DNA from: Slackia exigua ATCC 700122 | GTDB lineage: Bacteria; Actinomycetota; Coriobacteriia; Coriobacteriales; Eggerthellaceae | Length of the DNA stretch: 64,000 nt | Reading direction: 5' to 3' | Assembly (NCBI RefSeq): GCF_000162875.1 | Contig: NZ_GG700631.1 | Coordinates: 467,277-531,276, forward strand | In this document: piece by piece, positions 29,005 to 38,018 of the stretch | How the letters are laid out: each line of letters starts with the position of its first letter | Numbering within the stretch: position 1 is the first letter of the stretch | Notes under the pieces: generated by a model | What the model was told of the DNA's origin: nothing | What the model saw: the letters and a program-made list of their open reading frames with translations, nothing else | The model's database searches: none | Program-made: the position numbers and the translations under genes

Positions 29005-29034
29005 AAGGGGTTGCAGCGGACGCTGCAACCCCTT
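29005..29034 (-). terminator. First terminator after rplQ
   Basis: A perfect 14-bp AAGGGGTTGCAGCG/CGCTGCAACCCCTT stem with a 2-base loop, just past the rplQ stop, followed by TTCCC on the minus strand. It closes the ribosomal operon. Confidence 0.8.
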
Positions 29035-29057
29035 CGCGCATGCGATTCGCATGAAGG

Positions 29058-29684
29058 CTATTCGGCCTTCTTCTCCTCGGCGGCAACCTCTTCGGCAGGC
29101 GCCTCGGCCGCCTCTTCCGCAGCAGCCTTATCAGCCTTATCGGCCGCCTCTTCGACGGGAGCCTCCTTTGCAGCAGCTTCCTCCGCGGGAGCCTGGACGG
29201 CTTCTTCCGCGTCGGAGGCCGGAGCCTCATCCTTGGCATCGACAGGCGCCTTCTCGGCGGCCGGAGCCTCGGCCTTGGCCGGCTTGGCGGCCGCAGGAGC
29301 GGTCTTGTCGGCCTTCTTGCGCACCGGTTCGGTGCAGAGTTCCATGATCACCATGGGGGCGTTGTCGCCCTTGCGGGGACCGAGCTTGTAGATGCGGGTG
29401 TACCCGCCCTGACGATCCTGGAACATGCCCTGCGCGACCTTCTCGAAGACCTCGCGCACGAGCTCCTTGTTGCCGAGCGCGGCGATGGCGAGGCGGCGGG
29501 AATGCAGGTCGCCCCTCTTCGCCCAGGTGATGATCTTGTCGACGTCAGGACGGATCTCCTTGGCGCGCGACTCGATCGTCTTGATGCGATCGTTCGTGAA
29601 CAGAGCGTCCACCAGGGACTTCTTCATAGCCTTGGTATGGCTGGAATCGGTGCCCAGCTTACGGCCCTTAACGTTATGCCTCAT
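29058..29684 (-). CDS. rplQ: 50S ribosomal protein L17 with long acidic/alanine-rich extension
   Basis: Residues 1-~120 are a normal bacterial L17 (MRHNVKGRKLGTDSSHTKAM to the GGYTRIYKLGPRKGDNAPM signature), which lies near the peptide exit tunnel. The protein is 208 residues rather than the usual ~120: about 85 extra residues of Ala, Glu, Lys and Pro form a disordered tail. Actinobacterial L17 often has a tail; this one is long. Last gene of the infA-rplQ operon, 15 bp after rpoA. Confidence 0.95.
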   Translation of the reverse strand: MRHNVKGRKLGTDSSHTKAMKKSLVDALFTNDRIKTIESRAKEIRPDVDKIITWAKRGDLHSRRLAIAALGNKELVREVFEKVAQGMFQDRQGGYTRIYKLGPRKGDNAPMVIMELCTEPVRKKADKTAPAAAKPAKAEAPAAEKAPVDAKDEAPASDAEEAVQAPAEEAAAKEAPVEEAADKADKAAAEEAAEAPAEEVAAEEKKAE

Positions 29685-29699
29685 CGTTTATCTCCCCTA

Positions 29700-30653
29700 T
29701 TACTGCTTCAAGTTGAGGCCCATCGAGATCAGCTTGTCCTTGACCTCTTCGATGGACTTCGCACCAAAGTTACGGATGTTGAGCAAGTCATTCTCGGAGA
29801 ACTCGACCAGCTGCCGCACGGAATGGATGCCGGCGCGCTTCAGGCAGTTGTAGGAGCGGACGGAAAGGTCCAGATCCTCGATCTGCTTGTCGAGCTCGGC
29901 GTTGGATTCCTGGCCCTCCGGCGCGAAGATGGACGGGATCTCGCCATCCTCGTCTTCGCCGGCGATGTCGGCCAGGGCCATGAACGAGCCCATGTACTGG
30001 TTGATGATGTTGGCGGCACGGCACACGGCCTCGTCGGGCGTGATGGAGCCGTCGGTCGCAACCTCCAGCACGAGCTTGTCGAAGTCGGTGCGCTGACCGA
30101 CGCGCGTGGAGCTCACGTCGGCGGTGCAACGCTGCACGGGCGAGAACAGGCTGTCGACATGGATGATGCCGATCGGGTCTTCGCTGCGCTTATTGCGCTC
30201 GGCGGGAACGTACCCGCGGCCGACGCCGATGCGGATCGTCATGTTCAGCGTGCCGCCGTCGGCGACGGTGCAGATGACGTGCTCGGGGTTGACGAGGGTG
30301 AATTCGGTCGGAACCTGGATGTCCGCACCGGTGACGGTGCAGGGCCCCTCGACGGAAACGGTAGCCGTAGCTTCGGTGTAATCCTCGGAAAGTGCCTGGA
30401 AGACCAGGCCCTTCACGTTGAGCGCGATGTCGGTGACGTCTTCGATGACGCCCTCCGCCGTCGTGAACTCATGCTGCACGCCTTCGATCTGAATGGCGGT
30501 CGCGCGGGCGCCGTCCAGGGAGGACAGCAGGACGCGACGCATGCAGTTGCCAAGCGTGTAGCCGAAACCACGCTCGAGCGGCTCAACAATGAAGCGAGCG
30601 ATGGTGTCGTTCACTTCTTCTGTTGTGACAGTTGGCCTCATGAACTCTGCCAT
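29700..30653 (-). CDS. rpoA: DNA-directed RNA polymerase subunit alpha
   Basis: A 317-residue alpha subunit. The N-terminal assembly domain has FIVEPLERGFGYTLGNCMRRVLLSS; the C-terminal domain, which contacts UP elements and activators, has LDLSVRSYNCLKRAGIHSVRQL and ENDLLNIRNFGAKSIEEV. The length is typical. It lies between rpsD (35-bp gap) and rplQ. Confidence 0.97.
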   Translation of the reverse strand: MAEFMRPTVTTEEVNDTIARFIVEPLERGFGYTLGNCMRRVLLSSLDGARATAIQIEGVQHEFTTAEGVIEDVTDIALNVKGLVFQALSEDYTEATATVSVEGPCTVTGADIQVPTEFTLVNPEHVICTVADGGTLNMTIRIGVGRGYVPAERNKRSEDPIGIIHVDSLFSPVQRCTADVSSTRVGQRTDFDKLVLEVATDGSITPDEAVCRAANIINQYMGSFMALADIAGEDEDGEIPSIFAPEGQESNAELDKQIEDLDLSVRSYNCLKRAGIHSVRQLVEFSENDLLNIRNFGAKSIEEVKDKLISMGLNLKQ

Positions 30654-30688
30654 AGTCTATAAGCCTCCTCTAAAGCCGCGAATCATTA

Positions 30689-31285
30689 CTACTTCGAATA
30701 GAGCTCGACGATAAGCTGCTCTTTGATATCCAAATCGATCTGATCGCGGTTAGGAAGCGCGAGAACGCTGCCCTGCAGCTTCTCGATGTCGACCTCGAGC
30801 CATGCAGGCACCTGGACGCGTTCGTTGGATACGAGCGCGCTCTTGATGACGAGCAGATCCTTGGCCTTGGGGGCCACGGAGACGAGGTCGCCGGGACGGA
30901 CGCGGAAGGACGGGACGTCGACGCGGCGGCCGTTCACCAGGATATGGCCGTGGGTCACGGTCTGGCGGGCTTCCTTGCGCGTGCGGGCGAACCCGAGGCG
31001 GAAGACGACGTTGTCCAGGCGGGACTCGAGGATGCGCATCAGGTTTTCGCCGGTGATGCCGCTCATGCGCTTGGCCTTGCGGAAGTAGCCGCGGAACTGC
31101 TTCTCGAGAACGCCGTAGATGAACTTGGCCTTCTGCTTCTCGCGCAGCTGGATGGCGTATTCGCTTTCCTTGCGGCGGCGCTGGGGCTGACGGATGGATT
31201 CCTTCTTGCTGCTGTAGCCCAGAACGACGGGATCAATGCCGAGCTGACGGCAGCGCTTGAGAACCGGAGTTCTATCAATTGCCAT
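30689..31285 (-). CDS. rpsD: 30S ribosomal protein S4
   Basis: A 198-residue S4, the primary 16S rRNA binder that nucleates the small-subunit body. The S4 RNA-binding domain is visible ([20 protein letters not shown], then [13 protein letters not shown]). The N-terminus is the Cys-poor form without a zinc knuckle. Part of the infA-rplQ operon, 21 bp after rpsK. Confidence 0.97.
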   Translation of the reverse strand: MAIDRTPVLKRCRQLGIDPVVLGYSSKKESIRQPQRRRKESEYAIQLREKQKAKFIYGVLEKQFRGYFRKAKRMSGITGENLMRILESRLDNVVFRLGFARTRKEARQTVTHGHILVNGRRVDVPSFRVRPGDLVSVAPKAKDLLVIKSALVSNERVQVPAWLEVDIEKLQGSVLALPNRDQIDLDIKEQLIVELYSK

Positions 31286-31306
31286 AATTACATGATCCTT
31301 TCTTGA

Positions 31307-31702
31307 CTACACGCGACGACGCTTGCACGGACGGCAACCGTTGTGCGGGATGGGGGTGCAATCCTGGATGCTGGTCACTTCGAGACCGGCGGCCTGGAGC
31401 GAACGGATGGCGGTCTCGCGGCCCGAACCGGGGCCCTTGACGAAGACGCTGACCTTCTTGAGGCCGTGCTCCATGGCGTTCTTGGCAGCCTGCTCGGCAG
31501 CCATCTGGGCTGCGAACGGGGTGGACTTGCGGGAGCCCTTGAAGCCGACCGTGCCGGCGGAGTTCCAGGAAATCACATTGCCCTGAGGATCGGTGATGGA
31601 TACGATGGTGTTGTTGAACGTGCTCTTGATATGAGCCTGTCCGACCGCAATGTTCTTGCGCTCGGAACGCTTGACGCGCGTACGAACGTTTTTCTTAGCC
31701 AT
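31307..31702 (-). CDS. rpsK: 30S ribosomal protein S11
   Basis: A 131-residue S11 of the small-subunit platform near the mRNA exit. Conserved blocks are [40 protein letters not shown] and the C-terminus [18 protein letters not shown]. Operon member 12 bp after rpsM. Confidence 0.97.
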   Translation of the reverse strand: MAKKNVRTRVKRSERKNIAVGQAHIKSTFNNTIVSITDPQGNVISWNSAGTVGFKGSRKSTPFAAQMAAEQAAKNAMEHGLKKVSVFVKGPGSGRETAIRSLQAAGLEVTSIQDCTPIPHNGCRPCKRRRV

Positions 31703-31714
31703 GAGTCAGACCCC

Positions 31715-32083
31715 TTATTTCTTCTTGCCGCCGATTTGACGCTTGGGACCCTTGCGGGTGCGGGCGTTGGTGTGCGTGCGCTGGCCGCGAACGGGAAGGC
31801 CCTTGCGGTGGCGCAGGCCACGGTAGCAGCCGATCTCCATAAGGCGCTTGACGTTCTGGGAAACCTCGCGATGCAGGTCGCCCTCGATCGTCATGTTCTG
31901 ATCGATGTACTCGCGGATCTTCTGCAGGTCGTCTTCCGAGATATCCTTGACGCGGATGTCGGGGTTGACGCCGGTAGCTGCGATGATTTTCTTGGCAGAG
32001 GTGTCACCGATGCCGTAGATGTAGGTCAAGCCGGTCTCGATACGCTTTTCGCGAGGTAGGTCGACACCAAAAAGACGTGGCAT
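31715..32083 (-). CDS. rpsM: 30S ribosomal protein S13
   Basis: A 122-residue S13, which sits on the small-subunit head and contacts L5 and P-site tRNA. It starts [16 protein letters not shown] and contains the YIYGIG helix-hairpin-helix and [14 protein letters not shown] near the basic tail. Operon member 22 bp after rpmJ. Confidence 0.97.
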   Translation of the reverse strand: MPRLFGVDLPREKRIETGLTYIYGIGDTSAKKIIAATGVNPDIRVKDISEDDLQKIREYIDQNMTIEGDLHREVSQNVKRLMEIGCYRGLRHRKGLPVRGQRTHTNARTRKGPKRQIGGKKK

Positions 32084-32105
32084 ATTGCTTTACCCTTCCT
32101 CTTTC

Positions 32106-32219
32106 TTAGCCCTGGCGCTGCTTATGACGGGGATTCTCGCAGATGACGAGGACCTTGCCATGGCGTCGGATGATTTTGCACTTGTCGCACATCTTCTTGA
32201 CCGAAGGACGTACCTTCAT
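32106..32219 (-). CDS. rpmJ: 50S ribosomal protein L36
   Basis: A 37-codon gene found by translating the gap between infA and rps[18 protein letters not shown], then [20 protein letters not shown]. It is the zinc-binding (C+) form with CxxC, a third Cys and His. L36 stabilises 23S rRNA late in assembly. The ribosome site GGAGACGAAC lies just upstream. Confidence 0.95.
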   Translation of the reverse strand: MKVRPSVKKMCDKCKIIRRHGKVLVICENPRHKQRQG

Positions 32220-32470
32220 GTTCGTCTCCTTTGAATGTGCAGCTCCCCGACAGTGACGGGCCACCGGGAAAACCATTCGATACTACGTATACTTCTTTTA
32301 TCCACCACGCCCAGCCGCAGGCGATGATTTTCAGTGCGTATGCGCCGCTTCGCGCAGCGCGCATTCAACGAAAGGATGCCGAATCGCTCGGATTCCAAGC
32401 ATGCGAAGAAGGCGACGTTCACACAAAGCACAGACAATCCATGCCTTGCGCGACCTCGTCGCCGCAGACG

Positions 32471-32689
32471 CTACTTGAAGCGGTAGGTGATTCGACCGCG
32501 ATTCAGATCGTAGATGGAAAGCTCCACCGTGACCTTGTCGCCAGGAAGGATCTTGATGTAATGCATGCGCATTTTGCCTGAGATATGAGCCAGGATCTTA
32601 TGCCCGTTCTCAAGCTCGACATTAAACATCGCGTTCGGGAGCGCCTCGAGGACGGTCCCCTCAAGTTCAATGACGTCTTGCTTAGCCAA
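32471..32689 (-). CDS. infA: Translation initiation factor IF-1
   Basis: A 72-residue OB-fold protein, full length, with [33 protein letters not shown] and [11 protein letters not shown]-like ending (here [12 protein letters not shown]). IF-1 occupies the A site during initiation. First gene of the infA-rpmJ-rpsM-rpsK-rpsD-rpoA-rplQ cluster. A 251-bp spacer to rpmJ may carry an internal promoter. An AT-rich stretch with TGATAATAT (about 32730) lies upstream of infA. Confidence 0.97.
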   Translation of the reverse strand: MAKQDVIELEGTVLEALPNAMFNVELENGHKILAHISGKMRMHYIKILPGDKVTVELSIYDLNRGRITYRFK

Positions 32690-32882
32690 TAATCTTCCTT
32701 CGTCTCTTCGTTGATAACGCAGCAGCGGGACATATTATCAAATTTTTCAGGAATTTGCAGGTGATGCGTCACCGACCACGCGTGCGCCACATTTCGACTT
32801 CTGGCGCGAGGCGAAAAGGAACGCTCGCGCCGAGTGCTAGAATGGAAATGCACCTGCACGTCGATTTGAGGAGTTGTTCTCC

Positions 32883-33326
32883 ATGCCCAAGCAGTACAAG
32901 CGCGTCTTCGCGGCGCTCGACGGAGGAAAGACCCAGAACCATGTCGCCGAACGTGCCATAGAGCTCGCGGCGACCGAAAAGGCCGAGCTGGTCTTCGGAC
33001 ACGTCGTCGATTCCGTCCCTTACGAGGCCGCCGGAACCGATTTCGCCGCTCTTGCCGACGAAATGCGCGTCAAGCTCGAAGAATCCATCGCACCGATGCT
33101 CGAAGCCGCGCGCTCCAACCCCGACATCCCCAGCGTCCACGTCATCGTGAAGGCCGGCCGCATCACCGAGACCTTGGCCGAGCAGATCATCGAACCGTAC
33201 GATCCCGACCTGGTCATCTGCGGGGAACGCGGGCTGTCGAACATCAAGTACGTGTTCGTGGGCAGCGTGTCCACCTACCTGATCCGCAACCTGCGCTGCG
33301 ATATCCTGGTGGTGAAGGAGAACTAG
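32883..33326 (+). CDS. Universal stress protein (UspA family)
   Basis: A 147-residue single Usp domain. It starts with the beta1 strand KRVFAALDGGKT and ends with the nucleotide-binding signature CGERGLSNIKYVFVGSVSTYL, close to the G-2x-G-9x-G(S/T) pattern of ATP-binding Usps. It probably acts as a cytoplasmic stress or persistence factor. Start ATG 32883 has GAGGAG nine bases upstream; an in-frame TTG at 32874 is less likely. One of few plus-strand genes, divergent from infA; TAGAAT at 32838 may be its -10 box. Confidence 0.9.
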   Translation: MPKQYKRVFAALDGGKTQNHVAERAIELAATEKAELVFGHVVDSVPYEAAGTDFAALADEMRVKLEESIAPMLEAARSNPDIPSVHVIVKAGRITETLAEQIIEPYDPDLVICGERGLSNIKYVFVGSVSTYLIRNLRCDILVVKEN

Positions 33327-33370
33327 GATCGGCTCGCCGCACGCCGTCTGAACGCATTCGTGCGCACAAT

Positions 33371-33419
33371 CGCGAAGGGCGTCTCCCTCCTCGATCCGAG
33401 GAGGGAGACGCCCTTCGCG
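33371..33419. terminator. 23-bp perfect hairpin between convergent usp and tsaE
   Basis: Arms of 23 bases (CGCGAAGGGCGTCTCCCTCC and its continuation) pair without mismatch around a 3-base ATC loop. It lies 44 bases after the usp stop and before the convergent tsaE stop, so it probably terminates both directions, although no strong T tract follows. Confidence 0.75.
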
Positions 33420-33540
33420 CATCATCGGGCCCCCGCACGATGAAAGGCTCCTGGGTGCGGAGGATGGGCGGGATCGGGCGCCGATATCCTGCACCCGATT
33501 CTCCCTCGGATCCCTCTCAAGATCCTCCGACGAGCCGCTT

Positions 33541-34008
33541 CTAGAGCCTTTGCGCAAGGCCTTCGAGGAGCGCTTCTCCTCGAAGGCCGGCGGACGTGAT
33601 CACTATCTCGCGCACGCCGTCGGACCGGACGCTGAAATCGAGGAGAAGGTGGTCTTCGGGGCACGCTTCGCAGAATTTATCCGCCCATTCCACGACCGAG
33701 ACGCCGTCGCCTTCGATCGTCGCGAAGTAATCGATGTCATCGAGCTCGCCGGCATCGTCGAGCCGATACAGGTCGAAATGGTACAGCGGGAGCCGCCCGC
33801 CCTCGTAGGAGCTCATCAAGGTGAAGGTCGGGCTCGTCGGAACCTCGCGGATGCCGAGCGCCGCCGCAAGCCCCTGGGCGAAGTGCGTCTTGCCCGCCCC
33901 GAGGTCGCCTGTGAGCAGCAGGACGTCGCCCTCTTCGAGCGCAGGCGCCAGAAGCGCGGCGAGGCGCTGCGTCTCCTCGACCGACGCGCTTGCGTAGCTG
34001 ATGCCCAT
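33541..34008 (-). CDS. tsaE: tRNA threonylcarbamoyladenosine biosynthesis ATPase TsaE
   Basis: A 155-residue P-loop protein with Walker [31 protein letters not shown] and [19 protein letters not shown], all TsaE hallmarks. With TsaB and TsaD it installs t6A at position 37 of ANN-decoding tRNAs. tsaB and tsaD are not in the window. Start 34008 has GAGGAGGG upstream. The neighbouring upstream gene is a class I aldolase with its own terminator. Confidence 0.93.
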   Translation of the reverse strand: MGISYASASVEETQRLAALLAPALEEGDVLLLTGDLGAGKTHFAQGLAAALGIREVPTSPTFTLMSSYEGGRLPLYHFDLYRLDDAGELDDIDYFATIEGDGVSVVEWADKFCEACPEDHLLLDFSVRSDGVREIVITSAGLRGEALLEGLAQRL

Positions 34009-34027
34009 GGAACGGATCCCTCCTCGT

Positions 34028-34056
34028 GAAAAGGGGCGAGGCGAATCGATCGCCCC
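34028..34056 (-). terminator. Terminator of the class I aldolase gene
   Basis: On the minus strand GGGGCGA/TCGCCCC forms a 7-bp stem followed by TTTT, 32 bases past the aldolase stop. Confidence 0.75.
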
Positions 34057-34087
34057 GCCCCCTCGGAATCGCATGCGACCGTGCGGC

Positions 34088-35029
34088 CTACAGGCTGAAG
34101 TCCGCTTCGCCGTCGAAGACCTTGACGGCCTCTTCGACGCTGGCATCGGCCAACGTGATGGCGGAGATGGCCTTGGTCAGACGAACGGCTTCGTCCAACG
34201 AGCGCTGATGGATGTTGCGACCGGTGGCGTTGCCCACCGCGTTGCCGATGTGGATCTGATCATGCAGCTGGGACAGGAAGACGGGGGCGTCGACCGTGGA
34301 GCCGCCCGCGCACACCAGACCGGTGCGGCCCGCGGCGGCGGAGGCGACGGCGAGGTTCTCGGCAGACGTCTTGCCGTCGGATGCGACAGGAGGATTGACC
34401 TTCACGAAGTCGGCGCCCAGGCACAGCGCGACGCCTGCGGCGCCCGCGATGGTCTCGGGAGCCTTCTCGCGGTCGCCGACGGCCTTGCCGCGAGGATAGA
34501 TCCAAAGCACGACGATCAGACCTTGGGCATGCGCCTCGGCGATGAGCTGGCCGGCTTCGGAGAGCATGGTGGATTCGTATTCGCTGCCGAGATACAGCGT
34601 GTAACCGAGGCCGACGATGTTGACGCCCGCCTCGCGCATGGCCAGCACGGCTTCCAGGTCATGCAGCTGGCCGCTGTACGGATCGTCCTGGGAGGTCTTG
34701 ACCAGATTGGTCTTGGAATTCATCTTGACCAGGTAGTTGACATCGGGATAGTCGGCCGCATAGCGGGCGATGAGACCGCGCTGGCCGGCCATGACGCCGC
34801 AGACGCCCTGGTCGGCGATCTTGAAGAGGTGCTCGGGGTCGAGGTCGGCGATGTCGATGCCTTCGCCGTAGAAATCGCCGTTCATGTGCTCGACCTTCTG
34901 GTCGCAGGCGAACAGCATCAAGCGGCCCGTGCCGCGGGTGGCGGCCATGTAGTTGTCGATGTAGGCCTCGCGGGCGTCCACGAGAACGTCGACGGGCACC
35001 TTGACCTGATCACGAGTGATCTTGGGCAT
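34088..35029 (-). CDS. Class I fructose-bisphosphate aldolase (DhnA/FbaB-type)
   Basis: A 313-residue TIM-barrel aldolase. The likely Schiff-base lysine is in GADFVKVNPP; LMLFACDQKVEHMN at the N-terminus and VCAGGSTVDAPVF near the phosphate site fit the DhnA/FbaB or LacD class. Its reaction is probably fructose-1,6-bisphosphate to triose phosphates, but related enzymes use other sugar phosphates. Start ATG 35029 (second of two adjacent ATGs) has AGGAGG at best spacing. It has its own promoter at 35106-35133. Confidence 0.82.
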   Translation of the reverse strand: MPKITRDQVKVPVDVLVDAREAYIDNYMAATRGTGRLMLFACDQKVEHMNGDFYGEGIDIADLDPEHLFKIADQGVCGVMAGQRGLIARYAADYPDVNYLVKMNSKTNLVKTSQDDPYSGQLHDLEAVLAMREAGVNIVGLGYTLYLGSEYESTMLSEAGQLIAEAHAQGLIVVLWIYPRGKAVGDREKAPETIAGAAGVALCLGADFVKVNPPVASDGKTSAENLAVASAAAGRTGLVCAGGSTVDAPVFLSQLHDQIHIGNAVGNATGRNIHQRSLDEAVRLTKAISAITLADASVEEAVKVFDGEADFSL

Positions 35030-35105
35030 CATTTCCTCCTCATAGTCTTTGGCGCGGGCGGTTGCTCGCGCCGATGCGGCGGCAGCGCGGAAGGCTGCGG
35101 GCTCC

Positions 35106-35133
35106 AGTATAGATGATGCGCCGGCGGCTTCAA
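35106..35133 (-). promoter_or_regulatory. Predicted promoter of the class I aldolase gene
   Basis: On the minus strand TTGAAG (35128-35133), a 16-base spacer and TATACT (35106-35111), about 77 bases before the start codon. Confidence 0.65.
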
Positions 35134-35151
35134 TCGGCAGCGGCGCGCAGC

Positions 35152-35958
35152 TTAATACGGAATACGCGGGCAGGGCGGCTCCATCTCGCGCTTGAACGCG
35201 TTGGCTTTCACGCGTGCGAGCATGCGGTCGACCTCGGTCGGAACGAAACCGAGCTCGACGAGCCCCTCGCGGTCGACACCGTGCTCGATATGCTCGATCA
35301 GCATGGCATCGAGCGTCTCGTACGCGCCGAGGGCATCCTCGTCGCGCTGATCGGGCGCAAGCTCTGCGCTCGGAGGTTTGATGAGCACGTTTTCGGGGAT
35401 GGGCGCGGCGAGCCCGGAAGCTTCCGCCTGTTCGTTCACGAAGCGCGACGCCGCGAACACATCGGTCTTGTACAAACCCCCGATCGGAGCGAAGGCGCCG
35501 ACCGTGTCGCCGTACAGCGTGGAGTATCCCATCATGGCCTCGGATCGGTTGCCCGTGTTGACGACCAGCCAGCCTGTCATGTTGGAGATGGCCATAAGAA
35601 TGATCATGCGGCATCTGGCCTGGGTGTTTTCAGCCGCGACGCCTCCGAATCCGCCCATGTGCTCGGACAGGATGCGCCCGAACGCCTGGAACGGCTCGTT
35701 GATGGATATCTGCTGCGTCTCGATGCCGAGCGCGCGCGCGAGCTCCTGGGCGTCGATGAGCGAATGGCTCGTGGAATACGGGCCGGGCATCAGAACGCCG
35801 TGCACGTGCTCGCTGCCGAAGACGTCGCAGCAGAGGCAGGCGACCAGGCTCGAATCGATGCCGCCCGAAAGCCCGATGACGACATCGGTCGCGGACGTCT
35901 CTTCGGCGAAGTCGCGCAGCGCGTCGACGCAGACGCGGTGCTTTTCGGCGATATCCAT
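35152..35958 (-). CDS. nadE: NAD(+) synthase, ammonia-dependent
   Basis: A 268-residue N-type ATP pyrophosphatase with the P loop VIGLSGGIDSSLVA and the NAD-synthase blocks NTGNRSEAMMGYSTLYGD and PIGGLYKTDVFA. It amidates nicotinic acid adenine dinucleotide to NAD. No N-terminal glutaminase domain is present, so it uses ammonia or a separate amidotransferase. It follows hypB by 24 bp, so it is probably in an operon with hypA-hypB. Confidence 0.94.
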   Translation of the reverse strand: MDIAEKHRVCVDALRDFAEETSATDVVIGLSGGIDSSLVACLCCDVFGSEHVHGVLMPGPYSTSHSLIDAQELARALGIETQQISINEPFQAFGRILSEHMGGFGGVAAENTQARCRMIILMAISNMTGWLVVNTGNRSEAMMGYSTLYGDTVGAFAPIGGLYKTDVFAASRFVNEQAEASGLAAPIPENVLIKPPSAELAPDQRDEDALGAYETLDAMLIEHIEHGVDREGLVELGFVPTEVDRMLARVKANAFKREMEPPCPRIPY

Positions 35959-35982
35959 AGATGGCTTCCTCCTGATATCGGC

Positions 35983-36636
35983 TTACTGAACGGCTCGGAT
36001 GCGCGCGCGCAGCCAATCGGCCCAAGCGTCGACCCCATCGCCTTTCGTCGCGGCGATCGGAAAGATGGGCGCCTCGGGATTGAGCTGGCGCACCGCGTCG
36101 GAGAAGGCGTCTGCGTCGAAGTCGAAGACGCCGAGGGTATCGACCTTGTTGAGCACGATGGCCTCGGCCGCCTGGAACACGCCCGGGTACTTGAGGGGCT
36201 TGTCATCGCCTTCGGGCACCGACAGGATCATGACCTTGCTGCCCTCGCCCAAATCGAAGTCGGTCGGGCATACCAGGTTGCCGACGTTCTCGACGATGAT
36301 GAGGTCGAGGCTTTCGAGGTCGAGCACGTCGACCGCACGCCGGACCATATCGCTTTCCAGGTGGCAGGCGCCCCCGGTGTTGATCTGCACGGCCGGGATG
36401 CCCTGGGCGCTGATCTTCGCCGCATCCACGTTGCTCGCGATATCGCCTTCGATGACCGCGATATTGAATTCGTCGCGCAGGGCCTCGATGGTGGCGAGGA
36501 TCGTGGAGGTCTTCCCGGAACCGGGGCTGGCCAGCAAATCGACGACGAAGACATGGTGCTCGGCGAACAAGGCGCGGTTGGCGTCGGCGAGCCGATCGTT
36601 CTTGTCGAGGATGGGCTGCTTGAGATCGATCTTCAT
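35983..36636 (-). CDS. hypB: Hydrogenase nickel incorporation GTPase HypB
   Basis: A 217-residue SIMIBI GTPase with P loop LLASPGSGKTS, switch region VIEGDIASNVDA, metal-site region NTGGACHLESDMV and guanine-specificity motif VLNKVDT. It delivers nickel to NiFe hydrogenase (or urease) precursors together with HypA. The N-terminal CxxCGC or His-rich nickel store found in some HypBs is absent. hypA lies 10 bp upstream; no hydrogenase structural gene is in the window. Confidence 0.94.
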   Translation of the reverse strand: MKIDLKQPILDKNDRLADANRALFAEHHVFVVDLLASPGSGKTSTILATIEALRDEFNIAVIEGDIASNVDAAKISAQGIPAVQINTGGACHLESDMVRRAVDVLDLESLDLIIVENVGNLVCPTDFDLGEGSKVMILSVPEGDDKPLKYPGVFQAAEAIVLNKVDTLGVFDFDADAFSDAVRQLNPEAPIFPIAATKGDGVDAWADWLRARIRAVQ

Positions 36637-36646
36637 GACATGCTCC

Positions 36647-37003
36647 TTACTCGGGATCGGGAATGTCGACTTCGATGGATTCGATGCGCATCTCCCGGCC
36701 TTCGATCAACCGGCCTATGCCCCCGCATTCGGGACACAGCATATGGAAGCGATCGTGCACGTAGACGTTGCCGCATTCGGCGCACCGGCTCTTCGGCTCG
36801 ATCATGTTCACGACCAGCTCGGCCCCCTTGAAGAACGGCTCCTGCTCGGTGAGGACCTCGAAGGCGAAATGGAGCGCATCTTCGATGGCCTCGGTCATGA
36901 CGCCGACGGAAAGCGTGACCTTGAGCACGCGGGTGGCGCCGGATTCGCGGGCTGCCTGAGACACGCTGTCCACGACGCCGGTCATGATGCCTAGTTCGTG
37001 CAT
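36647..37003 (-). CDS. hypA: Hydrogenase maturation nickel metallochaperone HypA
   Basis: A 118-residue HypA. The N-terminal MHEL motif, whose His2 binds nickel, is followed by a zinc finger with two CxxC pairs (CAECG and CPECGG). It hands nickel to HypB. First gene of hypA-hypB-nadE. The length is normal. Confidence 0.94.
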   Translation of the reverse strand: MHELGIMTGVVDSVSQAARESGATRVLKVTLSVGVMTEAIEDALHFAFEVLTEQEPFFKGAELVVNMIEPKSRCAECGNVYVHDRFHMLCPECGGIGRLIEGREMRIESIEVDIPDPE

Positions 37004-37026
37004 GGCCTTCCTTTCGATGCGGAAGA

Positions 37027-37045
37027 AGGGCGACCAAAGCGCCCT
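37027..37045 (-). terminator. Possible terminator of tatBC
   Basis: A 6-bp AGGGCG/CGCCCT stem in the tatC-hypA gap, followed by TTCTTCC on the minus strand. Modest stability. Confidence 0.4.
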
Positions 37046-37163
37046 CCTCCCATAGTAATCCGTCGTATGCGATTATGTTACGGCTCGCATGTTTTTTCAC
37101 AACCGACCATGCGATCGGCACGATGAGGCGAGCGTTTCCGTCGACCGACGGCCGGACGGCGCG

Positions 37164-38018
37164 TCAGTCCTCGTCGTCCCCTAAACGTTCGCGAATCTTC
37201 CGCTTCTGGATCTCCCATTGCTCGGCCCAGTCGCGCTGCTCCTCCGCTTCGCGCGCGAGCTCTTCCTTCTGCTCCTTCACGCGGCTGCCGAGCACCAGGC
37301 GGGCGACCAGCAGGCTGAGCTCGTAGAGCACGAGCAGCGCCGCGAACATCAGGAGCATCGTGACCGGCGAGGCGTCGAGCGTGACCATGGCGGCGATCAC
37401 CATGAGGGTGATATAGACGGTGCGCCAGGACTCGCGAAGCTTCGCATAGGGAATGACCTCGAAGACGACCAGGTAGAACACGATCAGCGGCAGCTCGAAC
37501 GCGAAACCGAACGCGATTTCGAAGTTGATGATGACATCGACCCACGACCGAGCGTCGGGAAAGATGGACGCATACCCGCCTGCCTGGTCGGTCAGCCACT
37601 CGACCGCAGGATTCAGGATGAAGCCGTAGCAGAAGACGGTGCCCAGGACGAAAAGGGCCACGCCCACCGCGAACGTGGGGATGAACCACTTGCGCTCGCT
37701 CGGCTTCAGGGCCGGAAGGAAGAACGCCAGGACCTGCCAGATGATGATCGGCATGCAGGCCATGATGGACACCCAGATGGAGACCTTGAAGCGGATGGAG
37801 AACGATCCGAACACGTCGAGGACGTTCAGCGCGACGGAGCCGTCGGGATTCTGCGGCATGAAATCCTTGATGGGTTCGAACATGAACTGGATGATCGTCG
37901 GCGTGGCGAGGTAGAACACGCACATGGCGACGAAGAGCACCGCGACGATGCGGACGAGGCGCATGCGCAGCTCGCCCAGGTGCTCGAAGAGCGGCATGCG
38001 CGCCGGACCGATAGGCAT
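37164..38018 (-). CDS. tatC: Sec-independent protein translocase TatC
   Basis: A 284-residue six-helix membrane protein, core receptor for twin-arginine signals. Family motifs are MPLFEHLGELRMRLVR at the cytoplasmic N-terminus, WVSIMACMPIIIWQVLAFFLPALKP split over the first loops, and the FGFAFELPL helix. A charged coiled C-terminal tail of ~50 residues extends past the last helix. Its start overlaps the tatB stop (TAATG). Confidence 0.94.
   Translation of the reverse strand: MPIGPARMPLFEHLGELRMRLVRIVAVLFVAMCVFYLATPTIIQFMFEPIKDFMPQNPDGSVALNVLDVFGSFSIRFKVSIWVSIMACMPIIIWQVLAFFLPALKPSERKWFIPTFAVGVALFVLGTVFCYGFILNPAVEWLTDQAGGYASIFPDARSWVDVIINFEIAFGFAFELPLIVFYLVVFEVIPYAKLRESWRTVYITLMVIAAMVTLDASPVTMLLMFAALLVLYELSLLVARLVLGSRVKEQKEELAREAEEQRDWAEQWEIQKRKIRERLGDDED

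Noticed and set aside
32290-32310. DnaA-box-like TTTATCCACC upstream of rpmJ
   Set aside because: Single imperfect match in a translation operon; no cluster and no dnaA or dnaN nearby.
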